Below are positions 52,012 to 64,000 of a DNA stretch of 64,000 nucleotides, piece after piece. Every line of letters starts with the position of its first letter. Within the stretch, counting starts at the first letter, position 1. This stretch comes from Chrysomallon squamiferum (lineage: Eukaryota; Mollusca; Gastropoda; Neomphalida; Peltospiridae). Both the position numbers and the translations under genes were made by a program. The DNA is taken from positions 460,841-524,840 of the forward strand of contig CM022676.1 in NCBI GenBank assembly GCA_012295275.1. Reading direction: 5' to 3'. The notes beneath the pieces are model-generated. The model made no database searches, was not told where the DNA came from, and saw nothing but the letters and a program-made list of their open reading frames with translations.

Positions 52012-52918
52012 GAGAAGCCAAACAACAAAAAACAACAACAATAATATTTTTGACAACTGCTTTTTGGTATGGATTTTATTATAATTATTTGATCGCTATT
52101 TTTTCCTCCGTTGGAAAACTCATACTCAAACTGATAGTTTGATATGTAACGAGCAATATTTGCAAAGATATACTAATGCCTACAACATGATAAATAAAGA
52201 TACCTGAAAAGCTTTATGTATTAAATGTGTATAAGTCCTTACAGTGTATATGGGTGCACTAAAACATCATCCAGTATAGTGATCTTGCAGTCAGTTTGTT
52301 AACCAAACAATTTAAGTTAACTTTGTAGTCAAACCTGCTTATAACGCCACGCTACCAGTTTACCAACGTCCCCTTTATCTTCAACATTTCTTTTTTTTCT
52401 TAATTTCATTCATTGAAATTTATTCCTTAACAGGAATTTGGAGGATGTAGTAATTCATAATCACTGAAATTCATTTGAATGCTAAAATCAGTTGAGCTCC
52501 AGTGTCAGCGTTTTACAGTCATTAATAAAAAACATAATCCTGAAACTAGTTTGCATGGTCGACCTAGCTAGCAACTGTATACATTCTTGATTGTTGCTCT
52601 TTACATTAAAGGTTATATGACAACAACACTATTATTATTTAATTAGTTAATCTATTTATTTATTGATTTATTTATTGTTATTTTATATTTTATAAATATG
52701 TTGAGGACTGGTTTTCTTTTGTTTCGGGATAACGTGCATGATTCTCTTTACAAATCTAATGTATATATATTTCCTCTTATTATCATTTTGCATTTATCAT
52801 TATATACATATTTCTGTTTTGTCTGGTTAAATAATTATTGAAGTAATTATTATTATTATTATTATTATTATTCAAAAGAGAAAAAAACAATCTCACTATA
52901 CTTATTTGTCTTACAGAA
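50387..52918. other. Shared upstream region of divergent genes D and E
   Basis: About 2.5 kb between the two start codons. AT-rich with ATT arrays at about 50795-50880 and 51617-51654 and an A-run near 50560-50588. No exon seen. Acceptors directly before each ATG (TTATAG at gene D, TTACAG at 52911-52916 for gene E) suggest noncoding first exons here, so both promoters should lie inside. Confidence 0.5.
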
Positions 52919-53974
52919 ATGGCCTCTGTTTGTCTCTTGTTTCTGTTATCTTTGTTTATTTTACTGGCTTACATTAAATCTTCTGAAGGTAAGATATCTC
53001 ACTCCTCTTCAAATTAAATAGACAAAAAAAAAAAAAAAAAAAAAGTAACAAACAATAAATTACACACAAATAGTCAGAATATAATTATTTAGTAACTCCT
53101 TCATTATTAATTTATTTTCCTTGTCAAGTCTTTCTGTGATAACTTTTATCAGTATCATGTAGAAATTCACAAATCAAAGACAGCTGAGCACGTTCTTTGA
53201 AAACAAAATCATATACAACCCAACAATATTCATCAGAGGAAGTAGATGGCTTCAGCTAATTTTATATTCACAAATTTAACTACAGACAGGACTGTTTCAT
53301 CTGTCTTTTTAAGCAAATTTGTTACAAAAATGTTATTTTATATTAAGATGACAAAATATAGAGGCAAGATAATCATAAATATAACATTGTTATGCATTTC
53401 TCTGTTTCAGTAATAATAAAAGAAAATCACTTTACCAAGTTTGTTTTAATGACTTTTGTTTGCTGTGTACATTCCATTGTTTTTTATTCTCGTCTCTTCA
53501 TCCTATACATTCATTTTAATTGATAATATATGTATAAGGTAGTGCCTCAAAATGTGGACAATGTACATGGCAATAAAACTGCATGACTACACTAACCAGT
53601 TTGCCTCCATGTCCTACACATAAATTCCATTCAGTACCTAACCATGTCGAATACAAATTCAGGCACTTAAATGTTAAATCGGTACCTGTGTGCTTAACCT
53701 ACATATATCACAACAAGCGAGAATTAAAAAAAGAGAAGAAAAAACAACAACAAAAAAACCCAAAACTGCAAATAGTAGAAACTAAGACAAATGTGCAAAG
53801 CCATGGTGTTTTTTTGTTTTTTTTTTTTTTCTTCAGGCACGTGTTGTTCAAATAAACATTGTTCTGATTAGTTAATATAGCTTTGAGCTGCATCAGTTTT
53901 GAAGATTTGGCAGTCGCTAACTCATCTGAATGTATGTCGTGTGTTGTGTGATTACTGATAGAAAGTATTGGAAC

Positions 53975-54017
<43 letters not shown>

Positions 54018-57000
54018 GTAATAATAGTAAGAATAATGTTAAGTTTTGGTTCTTTTGTCACAGCTTGTTGTTTACTGACAATGTAATAAAGAATGTTCAT
54101 TCTTTTCCTGCAGATGAGTCAATAGTTACACTGTTTACAGTCAATAATCAGAAGTACAGTGCTGTACTGAATGAATCAAATCCTCTAACTGCAAGATGTC
54201 AAGTTGATCCAGAAGGTGACATTGTCATATCAAGAAACTCAAAGACTTTACTTCGAGACACACATTCTACAACAGCAGAATACACGAAGAAATCTGTGTG
54301 CTCAGACTCTGGAAATTACAACTGTAGAGTAGGAACCACATCTTCTGTTAATCTGTCAGTGTTAGTTACATGTAAGTTTAATGTGTAAATAACAGTTCAT
54401 CTGTCAGTGTGTCAGTGTTAGTTACATGTAAGTTTACTGTGTAAATAACAGTTCATCTGTCAGTGTTAGTTACATGTAAGTTTAATGTGTAAATAACAGT
54501 TCATCTGTCAGTGTGTCAGTGTTACATGTAAGTTTACTGTGTAAATAACAGTTCATCTGTCAGTGTTAGTTACATGTAAGTTTAATGTGTAAATAACAGT
54601 TCATCTGTCAGTGTTAGTTACATGTAAGTTTAATGTGTAAATAACAGTTCATCTGTCAGTGTTAGTTACATGTAAGTTTAATGTGTAAATAACAGTTCAT
54701 CTGTCAGTGTGTCAGTGTTAGTTACATGTAAGTTTAATGTGTAAATAACAGTTCATCTGTCAGTGTGTCAGTGTTAGTTACATGTAAGTTTAATGTGTAA
54801 ATAACAGTTCATCTGTCAGTGTGTCAGTGTTAGTTACATGTAAGTTTAATGTGTAAATAAGAATTCATCTGTTAGTGTTAATTATTTTAATTTTAATATG
54901 TAAGTAATAGATTATTTGTCTATCTGTCAATGTGTATATGTTAGTTATGTATAGGTTTAATTTGTAAATAACATTTTATCAGTGAATATGTCAGTGTTAG
55001 AGAGATGTGAGTTTGACATGTAAATAACAGTTTATCTGTCAATGTGTGAGTGTGTTTGTGTTAATTACATGTAAGTTTAATATGTAAATAACAGTTCTTT
55101 GTTGAAGATTTATGAAATTGAAAGAGAATATATTATCACGCAGGCAATATTTTTAATTACAAAAAGTACTTTGAGATCAGGTTTTATTGTAGTTATTACC
55201 TTTCAGGTACACCTAGATTAGACCCCCGATATGGACTGCAAAGCACGTTTATAACTGTAGTGGGCGGAAATGTCACTTTTAACATACCAGTCATTGCCAG
55301 TCCTCTGCCAACCTTCTACTGGTATAGAATCTTTCCAGACAAGACAATTAAACTCTCTTCTTACCCTGCACAGTCAACAGACATATATTCCAGAGGAATT
55401 TATGAGGTTATAAATGTGAAGAAGACAGACATGGGTTTGTATCAGGTGGTCGTTTCAAATGGAGTGGGGCCTTCAGATCTTGTTGTTAATTTAACAGTTT
55501 TCCTGGAAGGTAATTCTTCAGTTTGCATGTGATAGTGTTTTGTATTAGTAGTAGAAAGGAATTATGATTTTTAAATGTGATGATGTATGTAACTGTAGTA
55601 ATACTAATACTCTTACTGTTTTTTAGTTTCAGATGCATCTAGTGAGACAGACAACTCTGTCATGATGTATGGAACTGCAGTAATAGTGATACTTATCCTA
55701 ATAGCTATCTGTTTTGCATTAACCTGCCCTGGAAGAAAGAAAAACCACACTAAAAGTAATTAGTATTTAATAGTAATTAGTCACATATCTGATTTTTGCT
55801 GCACTATGCTTAGTTATCATACTAAATACAATGTTAATACCACTGGTTTTTATTTTACTGATAGTATGTAGTATTAACAAACTGACATATTTCATGTGTT
55901 AGTTATTAATAAATAGGGAAGGTAGGCTTTTGTTGAGTGCTTATGAGAAAAGATCAGTCTCCTTCACCTTATTATTGTTATATCCTGTTCCTGCCAGTAC
56001 TCCACATTTGGTTTGTAAAAGAAACTGGTATGTATTCTTCCATATATGAAACAAAATGCACCCATATCAGGTCTTTTATTGTAATCTGGAAAATAAAAAG
56101 GGATTTTGTGACAGTGAGTTTCCTGTCTCATTGTCTGGATATTTTGTTATATAACCACAGACTTTTTAAGAGAAATATACTGAGATGCCATGATATTAAT
56201 TTATTTGATTAATATGCTGCTGATTTTTAAATGTGTAATTGTCACTGAATGATACAGTTGGTTGTGAGATGTCTAAGATGATTATATTTATTTTATTGCT
56301 TGTTGTATATATTTTATACTTAAATCTGTTTCATACATTATGTATGTTCCAAATTTATTTGCACAAGATATAATTATTAATTAGTTTTTTTTCTGTAATT
56401 TATTTGATTAATATTTTTCTTATTTTTTTCTTATTTATTTATTTATTTATATATATTTATTTCAATTTTATTTCAATTTTTTCTTAGAAAAGCAGTTAAC
56501 TTGAAGAAAATACAATTTTAAATATAAATCTGCTGTCAATGACAGGATAATTAAATCGTCTTGTTGGTATGAAACCAGTTTATTAGTTTATATACTTTAC
56601 TGTCTCTAGGAGAAGTATAACATTCATGTCTGAAATCAAAACAACCCATGTATCCATTACAGTAACTCTATAAATTACAGTGTTCATTCATTCAGATAAT
56701 ATATATCCATTGCTGCAGTTTAGTAAATTATTATGTTTGTAGCTGTAATATAAATAAGTAAGTTTGTGTCACTTGTAAATACATCACATTTGTTCAGTGT
56801 AAGACTACACAAATATTAATGATTATCTAATTATTAATTGTTGTTGTTTGTATTGTCATCATCATTGTCTAATTATTCAGTATTTTGCTTGATTATTGTT
56901 ATTATTGTTGTCATTATTATTATTATTATTATTTTTAGTAGTAGTAGTAGTGGTAGTAGTAGTAGTAATAATAATAAAGTAGTGTTTGTCATGATAGCAA

Positions 57001-57146
57001 TAATAATTACTGATGCATATTCTTCAGATGTTATTATTTATTTAATTGTTTGTTTGTTTAATTATAAAGGTGCAGAAGGTGCTAGTTACAGTCCAGTATG
57101 GTACGACAATGCAGAGGAAGATGACAATGTGATTGCAAAGAACTGA
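52919..57146 (+). CDS. Gene E: two-Ig single-pass receptor with short tyrosine tail
   Basis: Five exons: 52919-52988, 54114-54371, 55207-55509, 55633-55755 and 57070-57146. All are GT-AG and all junctions are phase 1, giving 276 residues and TGA at 57144-57146. Signal peptide: MASVCLLFLLSLFILLAYIK. Ig1 (24-110) has LTARCQVDPEGDIVISRNSK and SDSGNYNCRVG. Ig2 (110-211) has TFYWYR and DMGLYQVVVSNGV, without the usual Cys pair. A helix at about 223-241 (TAVIVILILIAICFALTC) is followed by a 35-residue tail with YSPVWYDNAEEDD. YDNA fits the YxN pattern bound by Grb2-type SH2 domains. An alternative acceptor at 55626 adds two residues in frame. Ig1 and Ig2 exons have exactly the same lengths (258, 303) as in gene D; the long repeat tail of D is absent. 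Confidence 0.9.
54372..55100. repeat. 48/56-bp minisatellite repeating the gene E Ig1 splice donor
   Basis: The exon end CTGTCAGTGTTAGTTACAT and donor GTAAGTTTAATG are repeated about nine times with high identity, then two or three times in diverged form to about 55100. Some units carry an 8-bp insertion (GTCAGTGT). Each unit offers an intact donor; reading on from the exon meets TAA in the first unit. Confidence 0.85.
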
Positions 57147-58650
57147 CACACTGTGATCAACATCAGTTACAAATTAATTAACTGTTCTTTTTTGCTTTAT
57201 ATTGTTATTTATTTATTTATTTATTTATAATGTTATAAAATATTTAAAAAATAAGAGTTACTTGAGGAAAATTCAAGTACGAATGTTCTATGGCTATAAA
57301 TGGATTAATGTCAGTTTAAAGTAAATTAATGGCAGACAGAAATCAGTGCTTTGTACCTGCTATAAATCAGTATAAAACAATTTTATGAAAACATGAAAAT
57401 TTACTTGAAGTTTACTATTAAAACAAATTAAAGACTAGCAGAAACACAATTAATAAATGAAGTAATCAATAATTTTTCAACATTATTAACACTTTTCTCT
57501 CTCTTTGTAAAGATCAGTGATAATCTGCTGCAGCAAGTTGTGTAAAGTTTATATTAAACACTTCTCACTGTATGGAGTTTTCTGTGCAAAGTTTTATCTA
57601 AATGTATCTTTTTTCTTTCTTTCTTTCTTATTTTTATGTATTTATTTATTTACTTATTTATTTTTGTGTGTATTGATGGTATCATTAAAGTGTATATTTG
57701 TAAAGAAAAATAGACACAGAAACATACATACAAACATCTTTACCTATTTCCCAATCCAGTCAGGGTGTACAATGATTTATTAAAAGCAGTCTGAACAGTA
57801 AACTTTGGTTCAGAAAAACTAGATCTTGTTCAGTAGTTTATTGCAGGCTGAGGATCACTGAGCAGAGAAACTTGGGACTGGAAGGTTCCACAGTTTGCAA
57901 TATAAAGTTTTAGGTTGGGAATAGCAAATAAGTGAAAAATGTATATATAATATATATTTACTTGAAATAAAATGTGTGTATGCTAAACAATTTTAGGAGT
58001 TTGAAGCACTTCAAATTTCAAAATTTTAGCTAAGAGTCTTCAACCTGTACTTGTAACTTCTTGTTTTTGTATTTGCTTATATGTACATAGAGATAAATTT
58101 AGTATGAATTCAATGTTTTCGGATGATGGATGATAAAAACTGTGTTAATATGATTATTAGTAATTACAATTTATTGTTTATGATTCTGTGTGTTAATTTG
58201 CATTAGGTGTTTAAATATATTCCAACTCAGCGACTATGAATATGTAGAAAAACATCACACATGGTTTTATGTGACAATGTTTAATCACAGTTTTACAGAT
58301 GTTTCAAACCACGTTCAGTGCAGTATCAGATAACTGCAAACTCTGTGAAACCAAACAGCTGTTAACTTGAAATACTGAAATCAATTAAAATGTTCACAAA
58401 AACCCACAACAAAAAACAATGACATATAGTCAAATAAATTCAGTTAACATCGCTGTATGTTAAAGACTTGTGTGGATATGTGTGTCTAATTTAGCTGTAA
58501 TATAAATATCTTAACACACTCAAATGCACACACACATATATGTATGTATTATAATATTAAAAGTTAAAGAACGAGTTTGATAGTTGTTTTTAAAAAATAT
58601 TTTTAACGTATTTTGTTTTCTTTTTATTAGATAAATGAATTAGTCTAAAT
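57147..58650. other. Gene E 3' UTR and spacer
   Basis: An AATAAA at 57452-57457 lies about 300 bases after the stop and is a plausible poly(A) signal. The rest is AT-rich without a supportable exon. Confidence 0.5.
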
Positions 58651-59600
58651 CAGCGGTGTGAAACATTTTTCATTGGTGGTCTACTTTTGAACATTGGAAA
58701 ACAATTAGAGCCGTTCACAGTCAAAACTATGTAATCTAATGACTATTAGTGTATTGAGTTATGAATAGACTGTGAATACATTTTTTAACAATAAAGACAA
58801 ATAACATTAATTTTATTTTTATTAATGTGAGACTTGGTATTTTGTGTTTTTGCACAATTTATCAGTGTCCACTCTGACTGATGTGCTGGCAACTCAGAGC
58901 TCACTGTTCAGATGTTCATCTGTCAGCTGACTTTGTATCTGTTTTTAGTAAGTTTCATTCTTCAGAAGAACTGCTCACAACAATATTTGAAGCATGTTGC
59001 TTCAAATTTGGTTGCTTTCCACATACATAATGTTTGTAGAAACTGACCAAGTCATTGCTATCATATGCTTTTCTCAGGTCCATATCAGACTGCAAATCTA
59101 TTAGCTCCATTTCATAGTAGTCAGGACATCTTGTTGCTTATTTATCATGAATGATTCAGTCTCCTTTCTTATATTCCAGAATTTTTTCAAAGTAGCAGCG
59201 CTTCTGAGCCATTGCACTGCAGAGAAGTACACAACATCAGGATAATCCGAGTCAAGTTCTTAAAATGCCTTAAATTGCAGATGATTCAGTCCTCGAGCAC
59301 AAATTTAATTGACACATTGAACAACATCTTTGATAACATTGGTAAACCTTGAGTACTTTGGTGCAACAATTTCTCTGGTGTATAATGCAATGATTTACCA
59401 CAACCCCTAAATCAGTAAATATGCACAAGCAACCTTTTATGAATTTTCCATCAGTGAAGGGTTTCCCCTTTTCTGCGATTGATTGACAGATTTTGAAGCT
59501 AAGTTTTGTTACTAGTTCAGAGTCTTTCTTATAACGAGTAAATACTCCATGATGCTTCTTAATTGACTTGGTCATCTGTTCTAGTCTTTTCACTCAAACT
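58651..59600 (-). mobile_element. hAT-like transposase remnant, internally deleted
   Basis: Minus-strand frames read ELVTKLSFKICQSIAEKGKP, FTDGKFIKGC in the first part. After a gap they read ELDSDYPDVVYFSAMAQ, then MELIDLQSDMDLRKAYDSND, LVSFYK and PNLKQHA. These match the order in hAT/ZBED (SCAND3, GTF2IRD2-type) transposase-derived proteins: the KPFT(D/E)G region, then the C-terminal dimerisation region. The middle with the catalytic core is missing and stops interrupt the frame. The 3' end, CAGCGGTGTGAAA at 58651, resembles a hAT terminal repeat. Confidence 0.6.
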
Positions 59601-62150
59601 TGACCTACCAGTGTAACATATATGGTTGAATGTTTTGTTGAATAATGACATTTAATGTTGTATTCCTTCATTACAGCTGTTGTAGTTTGGCAGATTACTC
59701 AGGCAGCACCTTGTTTGTGCTGAAAAACAAAATATTTGTTTCTGTAGTCATTGTTGAATATTCGTCCCTCATCATCAATTTATTTTTTTTATCAGCAGAC
59801 ATCTTTACCTGCAGGAAATATGAAAAATATTGAGACAGTTTGAATTACCACAAAAACAAAAGGGAAGATCTTAAAGAGTGCAGTTAGCTGACACTGATTT
59901 TATAAGGGTTTTTTAAGCGTTTATTTGGCATGAGCATGATTATTGTCGAAAATACAACAAAATAACTGATAAATCGGTGTTAACTCTGAGGCTGATGTAC
60001 AACGTCGTAGCTAACATCTGACAACCACTGTTATTATCGCCCACGTACGCACGCGGCACTGGGTTACAAATAAATAAAATGTCTAAATATTATTAAAAAC
60101 GTACAGGCAATCATCAATAGTAACTGAAAAAAGTTTTTCAACCTTTGAATTCAAAACAAAGTCTCATTGTGTAGCACGATCGGAAATAAAACATGCGACG
60201 TCGTTGACATTCTGTATGGTCGATTCTAAAACTATAAAATGTGTCACGGCAAAAATTAAAACAATTAAAACTGTTAACGTGGGCCGCACTGACTGGCCAT
60301 GGCGAGCCAGCTGTAATTCGATTTTATTTTATTATTTGTTTTTAATTTTAAAACCTATTCGACGACTGCAAAACTCGGTGCCAAACGTGTCGTGGTCGTT
60401 AGGTTGTTTGGAAATGTAAACAAAATAATAAAACGCAGTAAATGAAGTAGCAAATTCAATCCAATATATTTTTTATTTATTCCTATTTGTGCGCGAACAG
60501 ACCCCGATCACCTATACACTTTTCAAAAATCAAACGTTTAACATAAATTGATGTTCTTAATGAGTAATTTATTTTACATACTTTGAAAAATAGTGTACCT
60601 GTTTATATATATAAGGAAAAACAATGGTGTATATGTTAATATATATATTTTTTTCTTCTATTAATTCATTTCCTATTTCTGTGCATGTGTGTGTCAATTT
60701 CATAACATCTGTTTACGTCTCCCAGATGAACGTATCAGATATTAAACTGACAACAGCTCCTGCAACCTTTGATCTAAAATAGCACGTTCGATATTTACAG
60801 AGGAAGTTGTTCAGACAATGGTGATATGCCAGTGAATATCACGATAACCTCATCCTTTAATATATTTTTTTTCTGTCAAACAGCAAATTAAATGTGAGTC
60901 ACACAGTGAAATCTAAATTATCTCGTTTTTGATAATCTGTATGTTGTCGCAGGTGCAACACAATTTTGAAAGCGGCCGCCTTTTCGACGACTGCAAAACT
61001 CAGTGCCCAACGCGTCTTGGTCGTTCTGTCGTTTGACATGAAACAAAATTGTACAAAGAAGTGAACAAATATCATTGATTGATTAATTAATTAATTAATT
61101 CATTCATTATTTGTTCTCTTCTTTACATACATTGTTTCTCACTATTTCCTATCTCGAATCAGTACGAAAGTAAAGTTGTGATCTGCTTGTTTTTAGAAAT
61201 AAATAGAATATAATTCAACTTTGTATTAATTAACATATATTTTTCAGTTTTAACAGTTCAGTAATAGGACATATATTTTCTAGGTTGTAGATATAAATAG
61301 ATGAAATATGAACCATAAATTCGATTATCAAAGGGGCCGGCTCAGAAATAAGAAACCAAACTCGATAAGAAACAGATCACATCAACAATGACCTTGAATG
61401 AAACACTGTTGACACAAAATAACAGATCACATCACACTGAATAGTTAAATTCCTCATCATTTCAATTTAGTAAAACAAAATGTTTATTCTTTTAATAATT
61501 TGTTTATATTTATTTATTTATATTCTTTATTTTTATTTTAATATTTATTATTATTATTAATGTTTTACTGTAGATAAGGACACATATTAAACATAGATAC
61601 AAATCGTTTATGCCTATACACGTGTGTTTGTGTGTATGTACGAATGAATGAATGTATGTATGATTTTATGCATGATACACACACACACATATATATCTGT
61701 ATATATATATATATACGTATGTGTGTGTATTCGTATGCATGTATGTATGTGTATATATGCATGTGTGAATGTGAGTAAAGTCTATAAGAATATTTATGGT
61801 AATTATCATATTATAAATTGCTGAAAAATTATTTGAAAAATGTGGTCAATGTGCCATTTTCTCAGTCTGGTGCTGTTTTTACGTTTTTGTCGCGTACACA
61901 CACAGTGCAGAACACTGCAATACATGAACTTAAGATCCTGGCTATTATTCCCAGCGGGTCATTAAGCCGACCTAAAACATCAGCTTTTCTCTGCAGTAAT
62001 TTCACTGATATCAGACATTCTATACGCAGAAAACAGTAAATTAACATCATTGAAAATAGCGTGTGAGTCAGGAAATGTTGTCATGGGAACACTGAAACAT
62101 TTACAATAAACAGAAATGTATCCTTTCACTGAAGGCAGAAAAAACAAGAT
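59601..62150. other. Noncoding spacer with a short dispersed duplication
   Basis: About 60360-60415 and 60985-61045 share TTCGACGACTGCAAAACTC and flanking sequence. GC is locally higher near 60000-60400. No exon with splice support is seen; the minus frame at 61862-62050 is discussed in findings. Confidence 0.45.
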
Positions 62151-62154
62151 ACAA

Positions 62155-63200
62155 CATATAACAAACATAAAACAGACATTTTAAAAAAATACAAATATAA
62201 CAAAAATAAAACAGAAATTATTAAAAAATACATATAATATAACAAACATAAAACAGACATTATTAAAAAATACAACATATAACAAACATAAAACAAATAT
62301 TAAAAAATACAACATATAATAAACATAAAAAAGACATTATTAAAAAATACAACATATAACAAATATAAAACAGACATTATTAAAAAATACAACATATAAC
62401 AAATATAAAACAGACATTATTAAAAATATAACATATAACAAACATAAAATAGACTATTAAAAAATACAACATATTACAAACATAAAATAGACATTATTAA
62501 AAATACAACATATAACAAACATAAAATAGACTATTAAAAAATACAACATATTACAAACATAAAATAGACATTATTAAAAATACAACATATAACAAACATA
62601 AAAAAGACTATTAAAAAATACAACATATAACAAACATAAAATAGACATTATTAAAAATACAACATATAACAAACATAAAAAAGACATTATTAAAAATACA
62701 ACATATTACAAACATAAAATAGACATTATTAAAAAATACAACATATAACAAACATAAAATAGACATTATTAAAAAATACAACATATTACAAACATAAAAT
62801 AGACTATTAAAAAATACAACAATAACAAACATAAAACAAATATTAAAAAACAAACATAAAATAAAAAGACATTATTAAAAAATACAACATATAACAAACA
62901 TAAAACAGACATTATTAAAAATACAACATATAACAAATATAAAACAGACATTATTAAAAATATAACATATAACAAACATAAAATAGACTATTAAAAAATA
63001 CAACATATTACAAACATAAAATAGACATTATTAAAAATACAACATATAACAAACATAAAATAGACTATTAAAAAATACAACATATTACAAACATAAAATA
63101 GACATTATTAAAAAATACAACATATAACAAACATAAAATAGACTATTAAAAAATACAACATATAACAAACATAAAACAGATTATTAAAAAATACATCCAT
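62155..63200. repeat. 40-bp AT-rich satellite array, about 26 copies
   Basis: Head-to-tail units of 36-40 bases around TACAACATATAACAAACATA and AAACAGACATTATTAAAAAA. Variation is mainly the loss of ATT (GACATTATT to GACTATT), alternating between neighbouring units as if higher-order repeats exist. Confidence 0.9.
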
Positions 63201-64000
63201 GCCTTGGGGTCAATTAGCTACACTAAAAAAGTTTAAGAAAAAAATATGACCTTCTAACTAGAACAACAACAACAGTGATGTTAATGATGATGATGATGAT
63301 GATGATAATAATAAGATAATGATGATGAAGAAGAAGAACAATAAAATACTGATATATGTACATCATTTAATTATAATCACTTAAAGCTGTTTTATTACTG
63401 TTTAAGTCTTTCCAAATGACAGATTCCTGTTTAAAGTATTTTTAATGTATCTGTGTAACTTCTATTGTTAGAAAGAATCGTCTGCTCATGAAAACGTGAC
63501 TGAAGTCATTTATCTTACAAGTCATCTTTCTTCCGTTCTTAAGTGTCTCTTAAAAGTCAGATAAAAATTATAAATAAACCATGCTTATTTATTTATTTAT
63601 TTGGTTGTACTTCGTATTTTTTATGTTTTCTTTTATTCTTTAGCGAAGTACTAGTGATATATCTCAAGAATGAACAATATAAAAAATTTCAAATTATAAT
63701 AAAATATGACTCAGGTTCATTCCCCAGAAAAGTAAAAACAAAATTTCAACATGACCATCTTGAATTTCAGCCGTTTTACAACAATGCACTAACATTACAT
63801 AAACAGCAGTTGCGTATTTTAAATCATAAAAAAGTGTGAAACAATATAATAAAAAATGACCAACTGATTACTATGTTATCAGGTTTAAAAAAGTGACAGT
63901 CAAAGTGTCAAAGGTCTAGGTCTAATAACATTAAGTATTTTAAGATTTAAGTTAGTTATTCCAAATAGGAAGATTTTAGTTAATTTGCAAGATTTCGCCT
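63201..64000. other. Noncoding sequence
   Basis: A GAT/AAG trinucleotide run near 63285-63340 and otherwise AT-rich DNA. The open frame at 63543-63839 has no recognisable family or splice context. Confidence 0.5.

Noticed and set aside
63543-63839. 98-codon plus-strand frame near the right edge
   Set aside because: Begins at an alternative start, is AT-driven, and shows no domain, signal or splice context.

Overview
This window looks like nuclear DNA of an animal, probably a mollusc. Genes are split by GT-AG introns, the DNA is AT-rich and packed with long di- and trinucleotide microsatellites, and there are TATA boxes and poly(A) signals but no bacterial-type gene layout. The mollusc inference rests on a secreted protein matching the extra C-terminal domain of molluscan and other invertebrate alpha-amylases, and on the non-LTR and DNA transposon remnants. 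It is not proved by sequence alone.

Layout. (1) 816-979, minus: one exon of a ZDHHC3/7-type palmitoyltransferase; the rest lies left of the window. (2) 3852-6998, plus: a complete 4-exon gene for a 247-residue secreted amylase-tail-like protein. (3) 8308-27221, minus: a large immunoglobulin-superfamily (IgSF) receptor locus (gene B). It has signal peptide, two cysteine-rich Ig-like domains, several Ig exons (some broken), an FN3 domain, a transmembrane exon and a tail carrying a textbook ITAM (YxxL-x7-YxxL). (4) 29950-31440: decayed L1/Tx1-like retrotransposon. (5) 35041-38416, minus: complete 3-exon receptor of 312 residues (gene C), a paralogue of the 5' half of gene B. (6) 41576-50386, minus: 10-exon, 544-residue Ig receptor (gene D) with a long Ser/Thr-rich tail containing 13-residue KRGSIS repeats and an NPAY motif. 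It also holds a decayed V-like exon, a Tc1-like remnant and a 0.5 kb inverted-repeat element. (7) 52919-57146, plus: complete 5-exon, 276-residue Ig receptor (gene E), divergent from and paralogous to gene D. (8) 57147-64000: mostly noncoding, with a hAT-like transposase remnant and a 40-bp satellite.

How it fits together. Genes B to E form one cluster of single-pass IgSF receptors. Almost every extracellular exon starts and ends in phase 1, so whole domains can be gained, lost, duplicated or skipped without breaking the frame. The cluster shows tandem duplication (B and C with shared flanks), an inverted pair (D and E), relic exons, and tails with different signalling motifs. This is the pattern expected of a fast-evolving recognition locus (immune or self/non-self). 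That role is inference; the domains, splice phases and motifs are read directly from the sequence.
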